A program made the position numbers and the translations under genes. Positions 18,371-27,051 of a DNA stretch of 64,000 nt are shown in pieces. Under the pieces are notes generated by a model. That model searched no databases. It was not told the DNA's origin and worked only from the letters and a program-made list of their open reading frames with translations. Position 1 is the stretch's first letter. Each line of letters opens with the position of its first letter. Source of the stretch: Ancylomarina sp. DW003 (GTDB taxonomy: Bacteria; Bacteroidota; Bacteroidia; Bacteroidales; Marinifilaceae); contig NZ_JAKJSD010000001.1 of assembly GCF_029029505.1 (NCBI RefSeq), positions 496,001-560,000 on the forward strand. Reading direction: 5' to 3'.

Positions 18371-19030
18371 TTAATTTACACTTGTTGAGATTGTATAAGA
18401 GTCTTCATGCTCGTTTATAACATCTGCCACAGTAATATAGTGATTAATGTCTTTCACAAATTCTTTCCATTTAACACAATGAATATATGAAAAATAACCT
18501 TGGTAAACTTTGTACCCATCACAATCTCTTATTGCTGGTTTTTTTTCATTAAACATGTTCTTACCGAGAATTTTAAACAATACAGATCTATTATAATCCG
18601 TACATCCACATTCTTCATTATCCGTTAGAAAATAATCATACCTTCCATTTTCATCTGGCAATACAACGGCTAACATTGCGTTGGTCTGGCTTGTTCTACC
18701 AGCTCGTGTAGGATTTTGCAATGAATATGAAACTTCCCAAGGTATCCATTGCTCACTCTCCATCTTATATGGATCTTTCATGCCCTTAGAAATAACAACA
18801 ATAGTAACAGAGCTATCATATATTTTATTTCTCAATTTGGATGCGATAGTCGAATCTTTAAAATTACTTAAGTCTTCTCCGTCATCTTCACCTTTATTAA
18901 TATGATCTTCTTCACTTAATAAATTTTGAATTTCATCAACGTAATTTCTTACTGTAGTATAATACCTTCCTTCCAGATTTAAAACCTGTGCATCTGAATA
19001 TTTGTATGAAATAAATATTTTTTTACCCAT
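18371..19030 (-). CDS. TIR-like (DUF1863/ThsB-type) protein
   Basis: A 219-residue protein beginning KIFISYKYSDAQ, the first strand and loop of a TIR-like flavodoxin fold. The SSVTIVVISKGM strand and SEQWIPWEVSYSL motif follow. The glutamate after WIPW is the place of the catalytic glutamate in TIR NAD-consuming or signal-making enzymes such as ThsB of Thoeris. It is the last gene of a tight three-gene operon, 2 bp after the membrane-protein gene. Whether it makes a signal, cleaves NAD or only binds cannot be told from sequence. Confidence 0.75.
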   Translation of the reverse strand: MGKKIFISYKYSDAQVLNLEGRYYTTVRNYVDEIQNLLSEEDHINKGEDDGEDLSNFKDSTIASKLRNKIYDSSVTIVVISKGMKDPYKMESEQWIPWEVSYSLQNPTRAGRTSQTNAMLAVVLPDENGRYDYFLTDNEECGCTDYNRSVLFKILGKNMFNEKKPAIRDCDGYKVYQGYFSYIHCVKWKEFVKDINHYITVADVINEHEDSYTISTSVN

Positions 19031-19032
19031 TA

Positions 19033-19458
19033 CTATATATGATTATAAATTGTAACACCAATTAAGATCGCTACTACAAGCCCATAAAAAGTTATCAATG
19101 TACTCGAAAACATAATACTTAAAGGACTATTAACCTCTGACTTAAACCTCGTAAAATCCAAAGAATATAAATGCTCATCCGTATTCTTTCTATTCTCAAT
19201 CACCCAGCTATACAGCTTACGATAACATCTCTCTTTGTGAAGGAAAAAGGCATCCAGATACCAAAATGCGATAACTGGCAAACATAGAATCAAACTGAGA
19301 TAAGTTAAGTCGTTTGTAAGAAGCGAATCTTTGGACAGAGCCAAAACAACCGCAATTAACGAAATAAGCCAACCTTTAAGTAAAAACGAATTGTTTGCCA
19401 TTCGATTTATAACTCCCTGTATTAGGTCAATTTCTTTATGTAACACATCATTATCCAT
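19033..19458 (-). CDS. Three-helix membrane protein in TIR operon
   Basis: A 141-residue protein with membrane segments at about 23-45, 50-70 and 112-138. A cytoplasmic loop between the second and third (LHKERCYRKLYSWVIENRK) is strongly basic. I know it only as a recurrent partner of TIR genes and cannot name a family; its size and topology recall SLATT-type membrane effectors. It sits between two TIR genes with gaps of 10 and 2 bp, so the three are surely co-translated. A pore-forming effector role is a hypothesis. Confidence 0.65.
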   Translation of the reverse strand: MDNDVLHKEIDLIQGVINRMANNSFLLKGWLISLIAVVLALSKDSLLTNDLTYLSLILCLPVIAFWYLDAFFLHKERCYRKLYSWVIENRKNTDEHLYSLDFTRFKSEVNSPLSIMFSSTLITFYGLVVAILIGVTIYNHI

Positions 19459-19468
19459 AGCAATTAAT

Positions 19469-20059
19469 TTATTGTTTCAACCATTCATCAAGCTTTGTTA
19501 TCCGGGTTACCCCCTCACTATTCATAGGTTTTCTAACCCAAAATCCTGGTTCTATATAATTCCCCCACCTATTATTGAATCCCTTTTCGTGAAAGATAAT
19601 GGCTGGGTAGATTTGCAGATATTCATTTCCTTTGAAATTGTGATCATATGTTCCTCTGTCTTTCATTGCCAAAACAGCAATATTATCAATATATCTATGA
19701 GTATCACCAATACCTAGTTCCCAGTTACACCAATAAGATTCGATAGCTTTATCTGTTGCTAATAAAACAAACTTTTTACATCCCTTAATGACATCTTTAA
19801 TTCTGTGTGCAGTATCTCCATTAGTTTCCTCTGGCATTTTATTATCCATACTGTCAATATAAACTTTAGCGCCAAGATCTTCTAACATTCCAACGACTCC
19901 ACGTAAATCTTTTAAATCATCATGTTTATGAGATAAGAAAACTGTCGCACGAGTTGAAGATTCTCTATATGCACTAAAATTTTTTACATCTCTCAATGAT
20001 TTTTCAATTTTATCTTCCGTAACAAGATTATTATCAAAATATCCTCTTTCAAAAATCAT
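19469..20059 (-). CDS. TIR-domain protein, first gene of operon
   Basis: A 196-residue protein. After about 35 residues without clear homology comes a TIR-like domain: RATVFLSHKHDDLKDL, then LGAKVYIDSMDNKMP, CKKFVLLATDKAIES and YWCNWELGIGD. The glutamate in WCNWELG corresponds to the catalytic glutamate of enzymatically active TIR domains. It differs clearly from the second TIR protein in the operon, so the operon holds two distinct TIR types rather than a duplication. Probably an infection-sensing or signal-producing component. Confidence 0.75.
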   Translation of the reverse strand: MIFERGYFDNNLVTEDKIEKSLRDVKNFSAYRESSTRATVFLSHKHDDLKDLRGVVGMLEDLGAKVYIDSMDNKMPEETNGDTAHRIKDVIKGCKKFVLLATDKAIESYWCNWELGIGDTHRYIDNIAVLAMKDRGTYDHNFKGNEYLQIYPAIIFHEKGFNNRWGNYIEPGFWVRKPMNSEGVTRITKLDEWLKQ

Positions 20060-20306
20060 TCTTATTTAGTTATTGTGTTTGTGTGAATATTACCTTACGC
20101 TATATAAAATTATCATAATTTGATGATTCTAATTTAAGATATCTTTGCCAAGTGATTTAAAACCTCTTATTTAAATTCATTCTTAAAAGACTTGAAACAA
20201 AATATACCCTCCCAGCATAAGCCCAAAGAAAAAACACATTATAAAAATGCGTTCGTTGTCGTATACCTCCACATCTTGTTAAATTCCATACTGGAAGAAA
20301 TTAATA

Positions 20307-20444
20307 TTATAAATAATCGGAAATAAAGTAGAATATAACACCCAACAGAATTAAGTCAACAGGTACTCCAACAATTTCGGTTTTGTCCGTTTCGTCAATA
20401 GTTGGGAAAAATAATTTTAATAGATCAATCCAAACTTGTTTCAC
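20307..20444 (-). CDS. Candidate 45-residue membrane protein with strong RBS
   Basis: A GTG start at 20444 follows AGGAGGAGG at 7-bp spacing, an unusually strong Shine-Dalgarno sequence for a Bacteroidetes gene. The product begins VKQVWIDLLKLFFPTID, has a 20-residue membrane segment (VPVDLILLGVIFYFI) and ends SDYL. No family is recognised. The size and single helix recall small membrane toxins or phage-type regulators. The call rests on the ribosome binding site and the amphipathic-plus-membrane layout. Confidence 0.35.
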   Translation of the reverse strand: MKQVWIDLLKLFFPTIDETDKTEIVGVPVDLILLGVIFYFISDYL

Positions 20445-20523
20445 AGCCTCCTCCTAAAATATAATTGCAATATCGGAAGTTGTATGATTTGGACTTATGA
20501 AGCCTTCGGATTCTAAGAAACAA

Positions 20524-20545
20524 AAAGGCACTCCATGAAATGCCT
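20524..20545 (-). terminator. Terminator-like hairpin on the minus strand
   Basis: AGGCA / TGCCT stem with a 10-nt loop. Read on the minus strand it is followed by TTTTTG. It lies downstream of the RAYT gene and before the small membrane ORF. Confidence 0.4.
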
Positions 20546-20576
20546 AACAAATTCAACAAAAACATCCCTCCACTTT

Positions 20577-21176
20577 AGGGGCATAGCCCTCTATTCTTCG
20601 TAGAAATCCCAGACACATAAATTTTAGGGGCGTAGCCCTAACATCTACATATTATCATACCAGTTAAAAAGATATTTAGAATCATAGCTAATACCAAACT
20701 TGTTAAGTAGGAATAGATATTCATCTTTAAACGTTTGCTTTTTATGATGTTCCGGTTGATTCAAAACATATTTCACGACCCTATTAATGTGTGATTTCGA
20801 ATAAGTAAATGCACCATAACCTTTCTGCCACGAAAATTTACCAGATATATATTTTTTATTATTTAACCAATTAGATGAACCTGACTTCACCTGTTCCATT
20901 AATTTTGACGGGGCAATAACAGGATGCATACCAACAAATACATGAACATGATCGGGATTACAATATATGGCATATACTTTACATTTTTGACCAGTAATAA
21001 TACCGCAAATCACTTTCTCTAACTCATCTCTAAAACGCTCTTTTATTAAATTTTCTCTCCCCTGAACTGAAAATACAAATTGTATATATAATTGGGTATA
21101 CGTATTTGCCATGATTTTTATTTGATATCAGGGCTACGCCCCTCATATTATTACAATATATACTTTCTACGAAGAA
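20577..21176. mobile_element. REP-associated tyrosine transposase (RAYT) unit
   Basis: A Y1 transposase gene is bracketed by nested inverted repeats. Outer arms are TTCTTCGTAGAAA (20594-20606) and its exact complement (21164-21176). Inner arms are the near-palindrome AGGGGCGTAGCCCT (20626-20639) and its complement (21130-21143). A third, slightly varied copy, with A in place of G in its loop, lies at 20577-20590. Each short palindrome can fold into a hairpin with a GTA loop, the typical REP substrate of these enzymes. Confidence 0.7.
20645..21112 (-). CDS. REP-associated / IS200-type Y1 transposase
   Basis: A 155-residue HUH-type enzyme. The metal-binding HUH motif is PDHVHVFVGM and the catalytic tyrosine lies in GYGAFTYSKSHINRVV. 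Length is normal for IS200-like and RAYT proteins. It acts on single-stranded hairpin ends; matching hairpins flank the gene. All motifs are intact, so it may be active. No partner TnpB/IscB gene is present, favouring a RAYT over a full IS605 element. Confidence 0.88.
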   Translation of the reverse strand: MANTYTQLYIQFVFSVQGRENLIKERFRDELEKVICGIITGQKCKVYAIYCNPDHVHVFVGMHPVIAPSKLMEQVKSGSSNWLNNKKYISGKFSWQKGYGAFTYSKSHINRVVKYVLNQPEHHKKQTFKDEYLFLLNKFGISYDSKYLFNWYDNM

Positions 21177-21210
21177 CGCGAAGCTAACGCTCCCATATTC
21201 ATAATTTAAT

Positions 21211-21894
21211 TTACCCTCCCCATCCATCACGATCCAAACTTCTATATTGGATCGCTTCCGATAGGTGATCGGTTTCGATAGTTTCAGATCCTTCTAAGTC
21301 GGCAATTGTTCTCGATACCTTAAGAATTCTGTCGTATGCACGAGCCGATAGCCCAACCTTCTCCATAGCTACTTTAAGAAGCTTCATACCATCTTCATTG
21401 GGCTGACAATATTTCCTCAAAAGACGAGAACTCATCATAGCATTTGAGTGAATGCCATCTTCATCACTAAATCGTTTTGACTGAACCTCGCGAGCTGCCT
21501 CTACTCTTGCTCTAATATTCTCCGATTTCTCTGACAAACGCTCTTCTGATATCTTATCGAAAGAAACAGGGGTAACCTCTATATGAATATCAATACGATC
21601 GAGAAGTGGTCCAGAAATTCGGCTCAAATATTTTTGTACCATACCCGGAGGACACAGGCAATCTTTATCAGGATGATTATAAAATCCGCAAGGGCAAGGG
21701 TTCATAGAGGAAATCAACATGGTACTTGCCGGGTAATCAACCGTAAATTTAGCGCGTGATATGGTAATGGTTCTATCCTCTAAAGGTTGTCGCATAACCT
21801 CAAGTACTGTGCGTTTAAACTCAGGTAGCTCATCGAGAAACAAAACCCCATTGTGCGATAAAGATATTTCACCGGGCTGAGGAACAGTGCCACC
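21211..21894 (-). pseudogene. comM: comM (yifB) 3' part, separated by transposon insertion
   Basis: This is the C-terminal 227 codons of a YifB/ComM AAA+ ATPase with its stop. The open frame runs to the transposon junction and starts, in the joined protein, at GGTVPQPGEISLSHNG. Walker B (GVLFLDELPEF), the RFDIRV-type block LLDRIDIHIEV and the C-terminal Mg-chelatase-like domain are intact. Alone it lacks a start and the Walker A motif. The 5' part is at 60388-61247. Together, counting the 5-bp duplication once, they give 512 codons, the normal length. Confidence 0.95.
21890..21894. repeat. Target-site duplication, left copy (CCACC)
   Basis: CCACC directly abuts the TGT end of the transposon. 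The identical CCACC at 60388-60392 abuts the other end. A 5-bp duplication is the hallmark of Tn7/Mu-type DDE transposition. Confidence 0.9.
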
Positions 21895-21926
21895 TGTTAA
21901 TTTTAAAACAAGATGCTAAAAACAAC
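21895..21926 (+). repeat. Left transposon end with TnsB-type site L1
   Basis: Starts TGTTAATTTTAAAACAAGAT and continues GCTAAAAACAAC. Aligned with the inverted right end it shares TGT, and at 18-27 the block GATGC-n-AAAA. L1 proper is about 21905-21926. Confidence 0.85.
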
Positions 21927-22002
21927 AAATGAATCGGGGGCTTTTATACAAAAGAAACTGCAAATACTATCTCATTATCAATTAAAACAACCTAATATAT
22001 AC

Positions 22003-22022
22003 AAAACATGATGCTAAATTTT
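22003..22022 (+). promoter_or_regulatory. Subterminal TnsB-type site L2 over tnsA start
   Basis: AAAACATGATGCTAAATTTT repeats L1 (AAAACAAGATGCTAAAAACA), 98 bp further in. It contains the tnsA ATG, so transposase binding here could repress tnsABC-tniQ. Confidence 0.6.
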
Positions 22023-22709
22023 AACAAACGAATAAGAGAAGTTTCTATTAAAAACTCATCTCTATCAGGAGTGATTAACTCATCACAAATAAATAAAGTT
22101 ATTCAATTTGAATCATCACTAGAGCGTGATTTCATTTATTTACTAGAATTTGATATTTACGTTGATAAATATTTAGAGCAACCTTTAGAGATTTCATATA
22201 ATGATACCTTAGGTAATGCTAAAAAATACATACCTGATTTCGCAATTAGTTATCACGATGGCAGACCTAATGAAATAGTAGAAATTAAGTACTGTAGTAC
22301 ACTTCAAGAAAGACAAGAGGAATTAATTCTAAAATTTAAAGCTGCAGAACATTTTTGTAAAGAACACAACTCAATTTTTAAGGTAGTTACGGAAGAATAT
22401 ATTAGAAAAGATAAAGTTATTGAACTTGAAAATTATAAATTTTTATCTAGGTATCGAAACCATTTTAACAATTTAAGCGCTAATAATAGCTTGTTACTAC
22501 CACAAAACTCAGATCATCTTGTTTTATACAAAAAGATGTTTGAACTTCAAAAATGTACCGTAAAATGTCTTATTGATCAGTGCACAACCAGTTTTGATAA
22601 AAAAGCTGAATTATTATTTCTAACTTGGTATCTAGTCGCAACAAATTTTATCTCAATTGATTTTACCAAAAAAATCAATATTAATTCTATAATATGGTAC
22701 ACCGTATAA
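22008..22709 (+). CDS. tnsA: TnsA-like transposon endonuclease
   Basis: TnsA cuts the 5' ends of Tn7-like elements so that transposition is cut-and-paste. The 233-residue protein has the restriction-enzyme-like catalytic set: Glu39 (SLERDF), Asp77 (YIPDFA) and Glu92-x-Lys94 (VEIKYC). A C-terminal helical part follows. The start lies in TnsB-type site L2. The frame overlaps tnsB by 16 bp. Presence of TnsA separates this element from Tn5053/Tn402-type transposons, which lack it. Confidence 0.88.
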   Translation: MMLNFNKRIREVSIKNSSLSGVINSSQINKVIQFESSLERDFIYLLEFDIYVDKYLEQPLEISYNDTLGNAKKYIPDFAISYHDGRPNEIVEIKYCSTLQERQEELILKFKAAEHFCKEHNSIFKVVTEEYIRKDKVIELENYKFLSRYRNHFNNLSANNSLLLPQNSDHLVLYKKMFELQKCTVKCLIDQCTTSFDKKAELLFLTWYLVATNFISIDFTKKININSIIWYTV

Positions 22710-24553
22710 CCTTTGAAATTGGAAACAAAATAGAGTATAAAGGAAGTCCTGCGGTCATAATAAAGATAGCTGACATTGATAAAGTAAGTATTCAAATGTT
22801 AGAAACAAACATTGTGCATACAGTCAAAACTTCAGATATTACGTATGTTGAGAAATCACGAAAATTTAAAACTAGACCATTCGATGCTTTAACTGATGAT
22901 GAATGGGAAATTGCTAATAAAAGGTATAAAATCATTAAACCTATGCTGGAAGAGAAAACCAGTTTAGATAAAATCAAGCAAATTGCTGACGAAAATCGTG
23001 TACACTATACTACTTTGTATCGATGGATTAAAGCATATCAAAAAGATGGGCTAATCTCTGCTTTGGCAGCACAAAAGAGATCTGGTGGTAAAAATAAAAG
23101 TAGATTATCTAGTCATGTTGATAATATTATAGATGAAACCATTGTTGATGTCTATTTAACTCCATCAAAAAAATCCATTTCAAAAGTAATCAGGACAATC
23201 ATCCTAAAGTGTAAAGATCAAGACATCAAGCCTCCACATCCTAATACTATTAGAAATCGGATTAAGAATCTTTCTGAGGAAGAAGTGCTTAAATCAAGAT
23301 ATGGTAAAAAAATATCACGAGATAAATTTGAGCCAATAAAATCACATTTCCCCGGTGCTAACTATCCTTTATCTGTTGTTCAAATAGATCATACTTGTGT
23401 AGATATCATTTTAGTTGATGAGTTATATCGAAAACCTTTCATAAGACCATATATAACAGCAGCTATTGATGTTTATAGCCGAATGGTCGTTGGTGTACAC
23501 CTATCATTTGATCCTCCAGGAGAAATAGGAACCGGTATGTGTATTGCAAATGCAATATTGGGAAAAGAAATGATACTAGAAAGACATGGCATCAAAGGAG
23601 AATGGCCTTGTTGGGGAACAATGGCAACAATTCATCTGGATAATGGTAAGGAATTTAGAGGTCATATGCTAAAGCGTGCATGTATGGAATATGGAATAAA
23701 CATTGAGCATAGACCAGTTGCAACTCCACATTGGGGAGGTCATATTGAAAGGCTACTTGGAACTTTTTCAAAAGAAATTCACAACCTACCTGGCACAACA
23801 TTTTCAAATGTAAAAGACAGAGAGAATTATAACTCCCAAGCAAAAGCTGCTCTAACAATCTCTGAATTTGAAAAATGGTTACTTACATATATAATAAATG
23901 TCTATCACAAAAAGATACATTCCTCAATTGGAGTTTCTCCATTGGAAAAATTTAAACAAGGTATTTTAGGGGAAAACGGAGCTGGTCTTCCACCTAAGAT
24001 CCTTGATGAAAGAAGAGTACGATTAGATTTCATGCCTTTCTTTGAAAGAACTATTCAGGAATATGGGGTTGTAATAGATCATGTCTATTATTATAATGAA
24101 GTTCTAAGAAAGTACATTCATTCAAGAGAAAAAACCACTAAATACAGTCCTAAGAAGAAGTTTGTTTTTAAAAGAGATCCTAGAGATATAAGTCAAATTT
24201 ACTTCTATGATCCTGAACTAAATGACTACTTCGACATTCCGTATCGCGACACATCTAAGCCCCCAATTTCCATTTGGGAATTCAATGAAGTAGTAACTAA
24301 ACTTCAGAAAGAAAATGAATCAATAAATGAAGACATGATATTCCAAGCTTACAGAGATATGGAAAAAATTGAACTTAAAGCAATTCGTGAAACAAAGAGG
24401 CTTAAACGGTTCTCACGCCTATCCGATAAAAGAAATGAAAATATACACGATAAATTAAACAGGAAGGAAGAAAATAACCAAAATAATAAAGCGAATAACA
24501 TCCCAGATATTTTACCATTTGATGACATCGATGATGAAGCATTTACATCCTAA
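22694..24553 (+). CDS. tnsB: TnsB/TniA-like DDE transposase
   Basis: The 619-residue protein has an N-terminal DNA-binding part with a helix-turn-helix (HYTTLYRWIKAYQKDG, about 112-127), then an integrase-like core. The catalytic triad is Asp232 (QIDHTCVD), Asp316 (HLDNGKEF) and Glu352 (GGHIERLLG), with 35 residues between the last two, typical of the Mu/Tn7/rve group. A basic, Asn-rich tail ends in DDIDDEAF and could be the TnsC-contacting hook. It joins transposon 3' ends to target DNA and should bind the L and R sites described. Confidence 0.94.
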   Translation: MVHRITFEIGNKIEYKGSPAVIIKIADIDKVSIQMLETNIVHTVKTSDITYVEKSRKFKTRPFDALTDDEWEIANKRYKIIKPMLEEKTSLDKIKQIADENRVHYTTLYRWIKAYQKDGLISALAAQKRSGGKNKSRLSSHVDNIIDETIVDVYLTPSKKSISKVIRTIILKCKDQDIKPPHPNTIRNRIKNLSEEEVLKSRYGKKISRDKFEPIKSHFPGANYPLSVVQIDHTCVDIILVDELYRKPFIRPYITAAIDVYSRMVVGVHLSFDPPGEIGTGMCIANAILGKEMILERHGIKGEWPCWGTMATIHLDNGKEFRGHMLKRACMEYGINIEHRPVATPHWGGHIERLLGTFSKEIHNLPGTTFSNVKDRENYNSQAKAALTISEFEKWLLTYIINVYHKKIHSSIGVSPLEKFKQGILGENGAGLPPKILDERRVRLDFMPFFERTIQEYGVVIDHVYYYNEVLRKYIHSREKTTKYSPKKKFVFKRDPRDISQIYFYDPELNDYFDIPYRDTSKPPISIWEFNEVVTKLQKENESINEDMIFQAYRDMEKIELKAIRETKRLKRFSRLSDKRNENIHDKLNRKEENNQNNKANNIPDILPFDDIDDEAFTS

Positions 24554-25418
24554 AACAGCTAAGTTAGTAGAGAATTACACTGATGAAAATCGTATATTCT
24601 CCATAAAAAAACATAAATGGGTAGGTTATACTCATGCAAAAAGCATTTTAAAAAAACTGGAGGATCTTAGAGATTACCCCAAAAATTTACGCATGCCAAA
24701 TCTTTTATTGGTTGGTGATTCCAATAATGGAAAGACCGTTTTACTTGATAAATTCACCAAAGAAAATAAAACCTACGTCGAAGAAGATACTCAGGAATTA
24801 AGAATCCCTGTATTAATGATACAGGCCCCACCTGATCCTGACGAAAAAAGATTTTATAATACAATTTTGGAAAGTCTATTTGCTCCATACAAATCGTCTG
24901 AAAAAATAGAGATGCGACAGCAAAGAGTCATTCACCTTTTAAGGAAAGTACAATTAAAAATGCTAATTATTGATGAAATTCATCACTTGTTAGCCGGTAC
25001 TATGGCGAAGCAACGTTCCTTTCTGAATGTACTCAAGTATTTGGCAAATGAACTAATGATACCCTTTGTATGTTCCGGTACACGTGAAGCTTTAAACGCC
25101 ATTCAAACTGATCCTCAACTTGCAAATCGATTTGAACCTAAGGTCTTACCCAGATGGCAGAATGATGAAGATTATTTGAGATTATTGGCTTCTTTTGAAC
25201 GTTTACTTCCATTAAGAAATGCTTCTCTACTCATAGAAAACTCTCTGGCAAGTACTATTCTTTTAAAAAGCGAAGGATTAATTGGTGAAATTGCAAAAAT
25301 ATTGGAGTTATCATCCATACTTGCTATCGAATCAGGAATTGAAAAAATAAATCATAATATTCTAGAAAATATCGATTACACTCCTCCAAGTGAACGTAAA
25401 AAGATGATGTATAGATGA
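24534..25418 (+). CDS. tnsC: TnsC/TniB-like AAA+ target-selection ATPase (copy 1)
   Basis: The 294-residue protein links target selector and transposase. Walker A is GDSNNGKT (61-68), Walker B is MLIIDEIHHLLAG, sensor-1 is VCSGTREA and an arginine-finger region is LANRFEPKVLPRW. I choose the ATG at 24534 (MKHLHPKTAK) because it aligns with the start of the right-end paralogue; in-frame starts at 24519-24531 would add at most five residues. It overlaps tnsB by 20 bp and tniQ by 4 bp (ATGA), indicating translational coupling. Confidence 0.92.
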   Translation: MKHLHPKTAKLVENYTDENRIFSIKKHKWVGYTHAKSILKKLEDLRDYPKNLRMPNLLLVGDSNNGKTVLLDKFTKENKTYVEEDTQELRIPVLMIQAPPDPDEKRFYNTILESLFAPYKSSEKIEMRQQRVIHLLRKVQLKMLIIDEIHHLLAGTMAKQRSFLNVLKYLANELMIPFVCSGTREALNAIQTDPQLANRFEPKVLPRWQNDEDYLRLLASFERLLPLRNASLLIENSLASTILLKSEGLIGEIAKILELSSILAIESGIEKINHNILENIDYTPPSERKKMMYR

Positions 25419-26395
25419 AGTCGTTTAGGGGAAGTAAACGTATTTGGCCAGGTTATGTCCCACCAAATAAAAATGAATTATTATCCAGTTGGATATTTAG
25501 AAATTCAAGAGAGCACAAAATTAAGCCTCATTCATTTACCAAGTTTTATTTAAATACATCAAGTTTCTGGACTAGAGATGTTGATAAATTTATCAACAAT
25601 GAAACTTTACATTTGATTTGTAAGCAAACTCCCTTATCGATCACTCAGATCAAGGATATGCAGCTTGTTAGTTATCAAGACATTATTTTTAACGGCGAGC
25701 TCTTAACTTCATATTCACAAGGAATATCTAACTTAGGTATTTATCATAGAACAAGAACACAAAATGGGCTATTAATATGTCCAACTTGTTTAGGACGAGA
25801 TAAATATTATAAAAAAAAATGGAGGTTATTGACTTCTATAGGTTGCCTGGAGTGTAACTCCTATTATATTGACTGTTGCCCTAAATGTCTTTCCCCAATT
25901 ATTTTTCAACGACTTGCAATTGGAGAAAAATCTACATATCAAGAATATCCAATTTACTTGTGCTGGAAATGTCACTATGATTATAGAAAATGTAGACAAA
26001 TTAGATTACCCAAAATTGTACGGAATTATCAGAATTATATCGACAAAACAATCGCTGATGGGTACAATCGACACATAAATTATTCATTCTTATATTTTGA
26101 TATAGTGTACCTGATTTTAAGAAGAGTTCAATCAGGTTCTACTCTTTGGACTCGAATTCGAGATGCATTTATTAAAGAGTTTGGTATTAAAGAACCTGAA
26201 TTATTTCATAAATGTCAGTTTCCATCTTTCAAATTAAGATCCAAAATTATTCCGTTTATTTATATCATAATGGAAGATTGGCCTGAAAGCTTTGTGATTT
26301 TTTGTAAAAAACATAATCTAAGATATTCTGATTTTACAAGAGGTGAACATGATTTACCTTTTTGGTTCTACAGAATTTTTAGAGATTTCTTTTAA
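25415..26395 (+). CDS. tniQ: TniQ/TnsD-family protein
   Basis: A 326-residue protein with the TniQ opening (RIWPGYVPPNKNELLSSWIF) and a zinc-finger region CPTCLGRD, CLECNSYYIDCCPKC and CWKCHYDYRKC. These are the paired Cys-x2-Cys motifs of TniQ. The TnsD of Tn7 is about 500 residues because it adds DNA-binding modules; this short form resembles the TniQ of Tn5053 and CAST elements, which usually works with another selector. That leaves room for a separate comM-recognition protein. Confidence 0.88.
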   Translation: MKSFRGSKRIWPGYVPPNKNELLSSWIFRNSREHKIKPHSFTKFYLNTSSFWTRDVDKFINNETLHLICKQTPLSITQIKDMQLVSYQDIIFNGELLTSYSQGISNLGIYHRTRTQNGLLICPTCLGRDKYYKKKWRLLTSIGCLECNSYYIDCCPKCLSPIIFQRLAIGEKSTYQEYPIYLCWKCHYDYRKCRQIRLPKIVRNYQNYIDKTIADGYNRHINYSFLYFDIVYLILRRVQSGSTLWTRIRDAFIKEFGIKEPELFHKCQFPSFKLRSKIIPFIYIIMEDWPESFVIFCKKHNLRYSDFTRGEHDLPFWFYRIFRDFF

Positions 26396-26427
26396 TTCTA
26401 TCGTGAAAGATAATATTAGCAGGTCCA

Positions 26428-26947
26428 CTATAGAAATCCTTCCAGTAATTCCCCGGACAAAATTTTATTAACAAGCTTATCACTTCTAAAAAACAAATAC
26501 TCTGCAATACAATACGGAGATAAAAAAACAGGTATAGGTTTTCGATTTATTAACTTACTATACTGCATATATTCAATTCCTGTTCTATCTTCTTTATTCA
26601 AAATATGAATTGTCGAAAATTGGCAGAATTTGATTTGTAGTTTTATGGAATCTTCCATCAACTATAAATTTGCTAGAAGCTGCTTTTTTATACTCAACAA
26701 ATCTTTTGGTTTCAACAGAATATAGCATCCCAATATGCAAATCTGCCAAATTTGATACTGGTGCTAAAGTTTTGAATACTGATTCTTAGTTAAAAAAGCT
26801 GACATAATTATTACATCCACTTTTATTAATAAAAAACAGCTGAACTTTTTTTTGTCTTTTGGTATAATGAATTTTTCCAATCCATAAAAGAAACCAGTAT
26901 TCTCCTTTAGCTTCAGGAAAATCAAAATCATATTTATTATTACTCAT
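26428..26947 (-). pseudogene. Decayed gene after tniQ
   Basis: Reading leftward from the ATG at 26947 gives MSNNKYDFDFPEAKGEYWF and 53 codons, then TAA at 26788-26786. The same frame stays open for about 60 more codons (VSNLADLHIGMLYSVETKRF and on). Near 26605 a frameshift is needed to continue into KEDRTGIEYMQYSKLINR and the end at 26428. The parts together would be about 175 residues. I do not recognise the family. The piece sits between tniQ and the resolvase, facing them, and could be a lost accessory transposition or cargo gene. Confidence 0.5.
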
Positions 26948-27051
26948 TTCTTAGCATTTTTTTATTGTCCCAAATAACGTCCGATTTATAAAACAGAATG
27001 AACAGTTTCAATTAATAGTAAATTAATAGTTACATTTTCCGTTTTATTTAA

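Noticed and set aside
20100-20300. Additional gene upstream of the TIR operon
   Set aside because: No open frame of useful length or family signal; probably promoter region.
20645-21112. Full IS605-type element
   Set aside because: No TnpB or IscB gene accompanies the Y1 transposase; the flanking hairpins fit a RAYT unit better.
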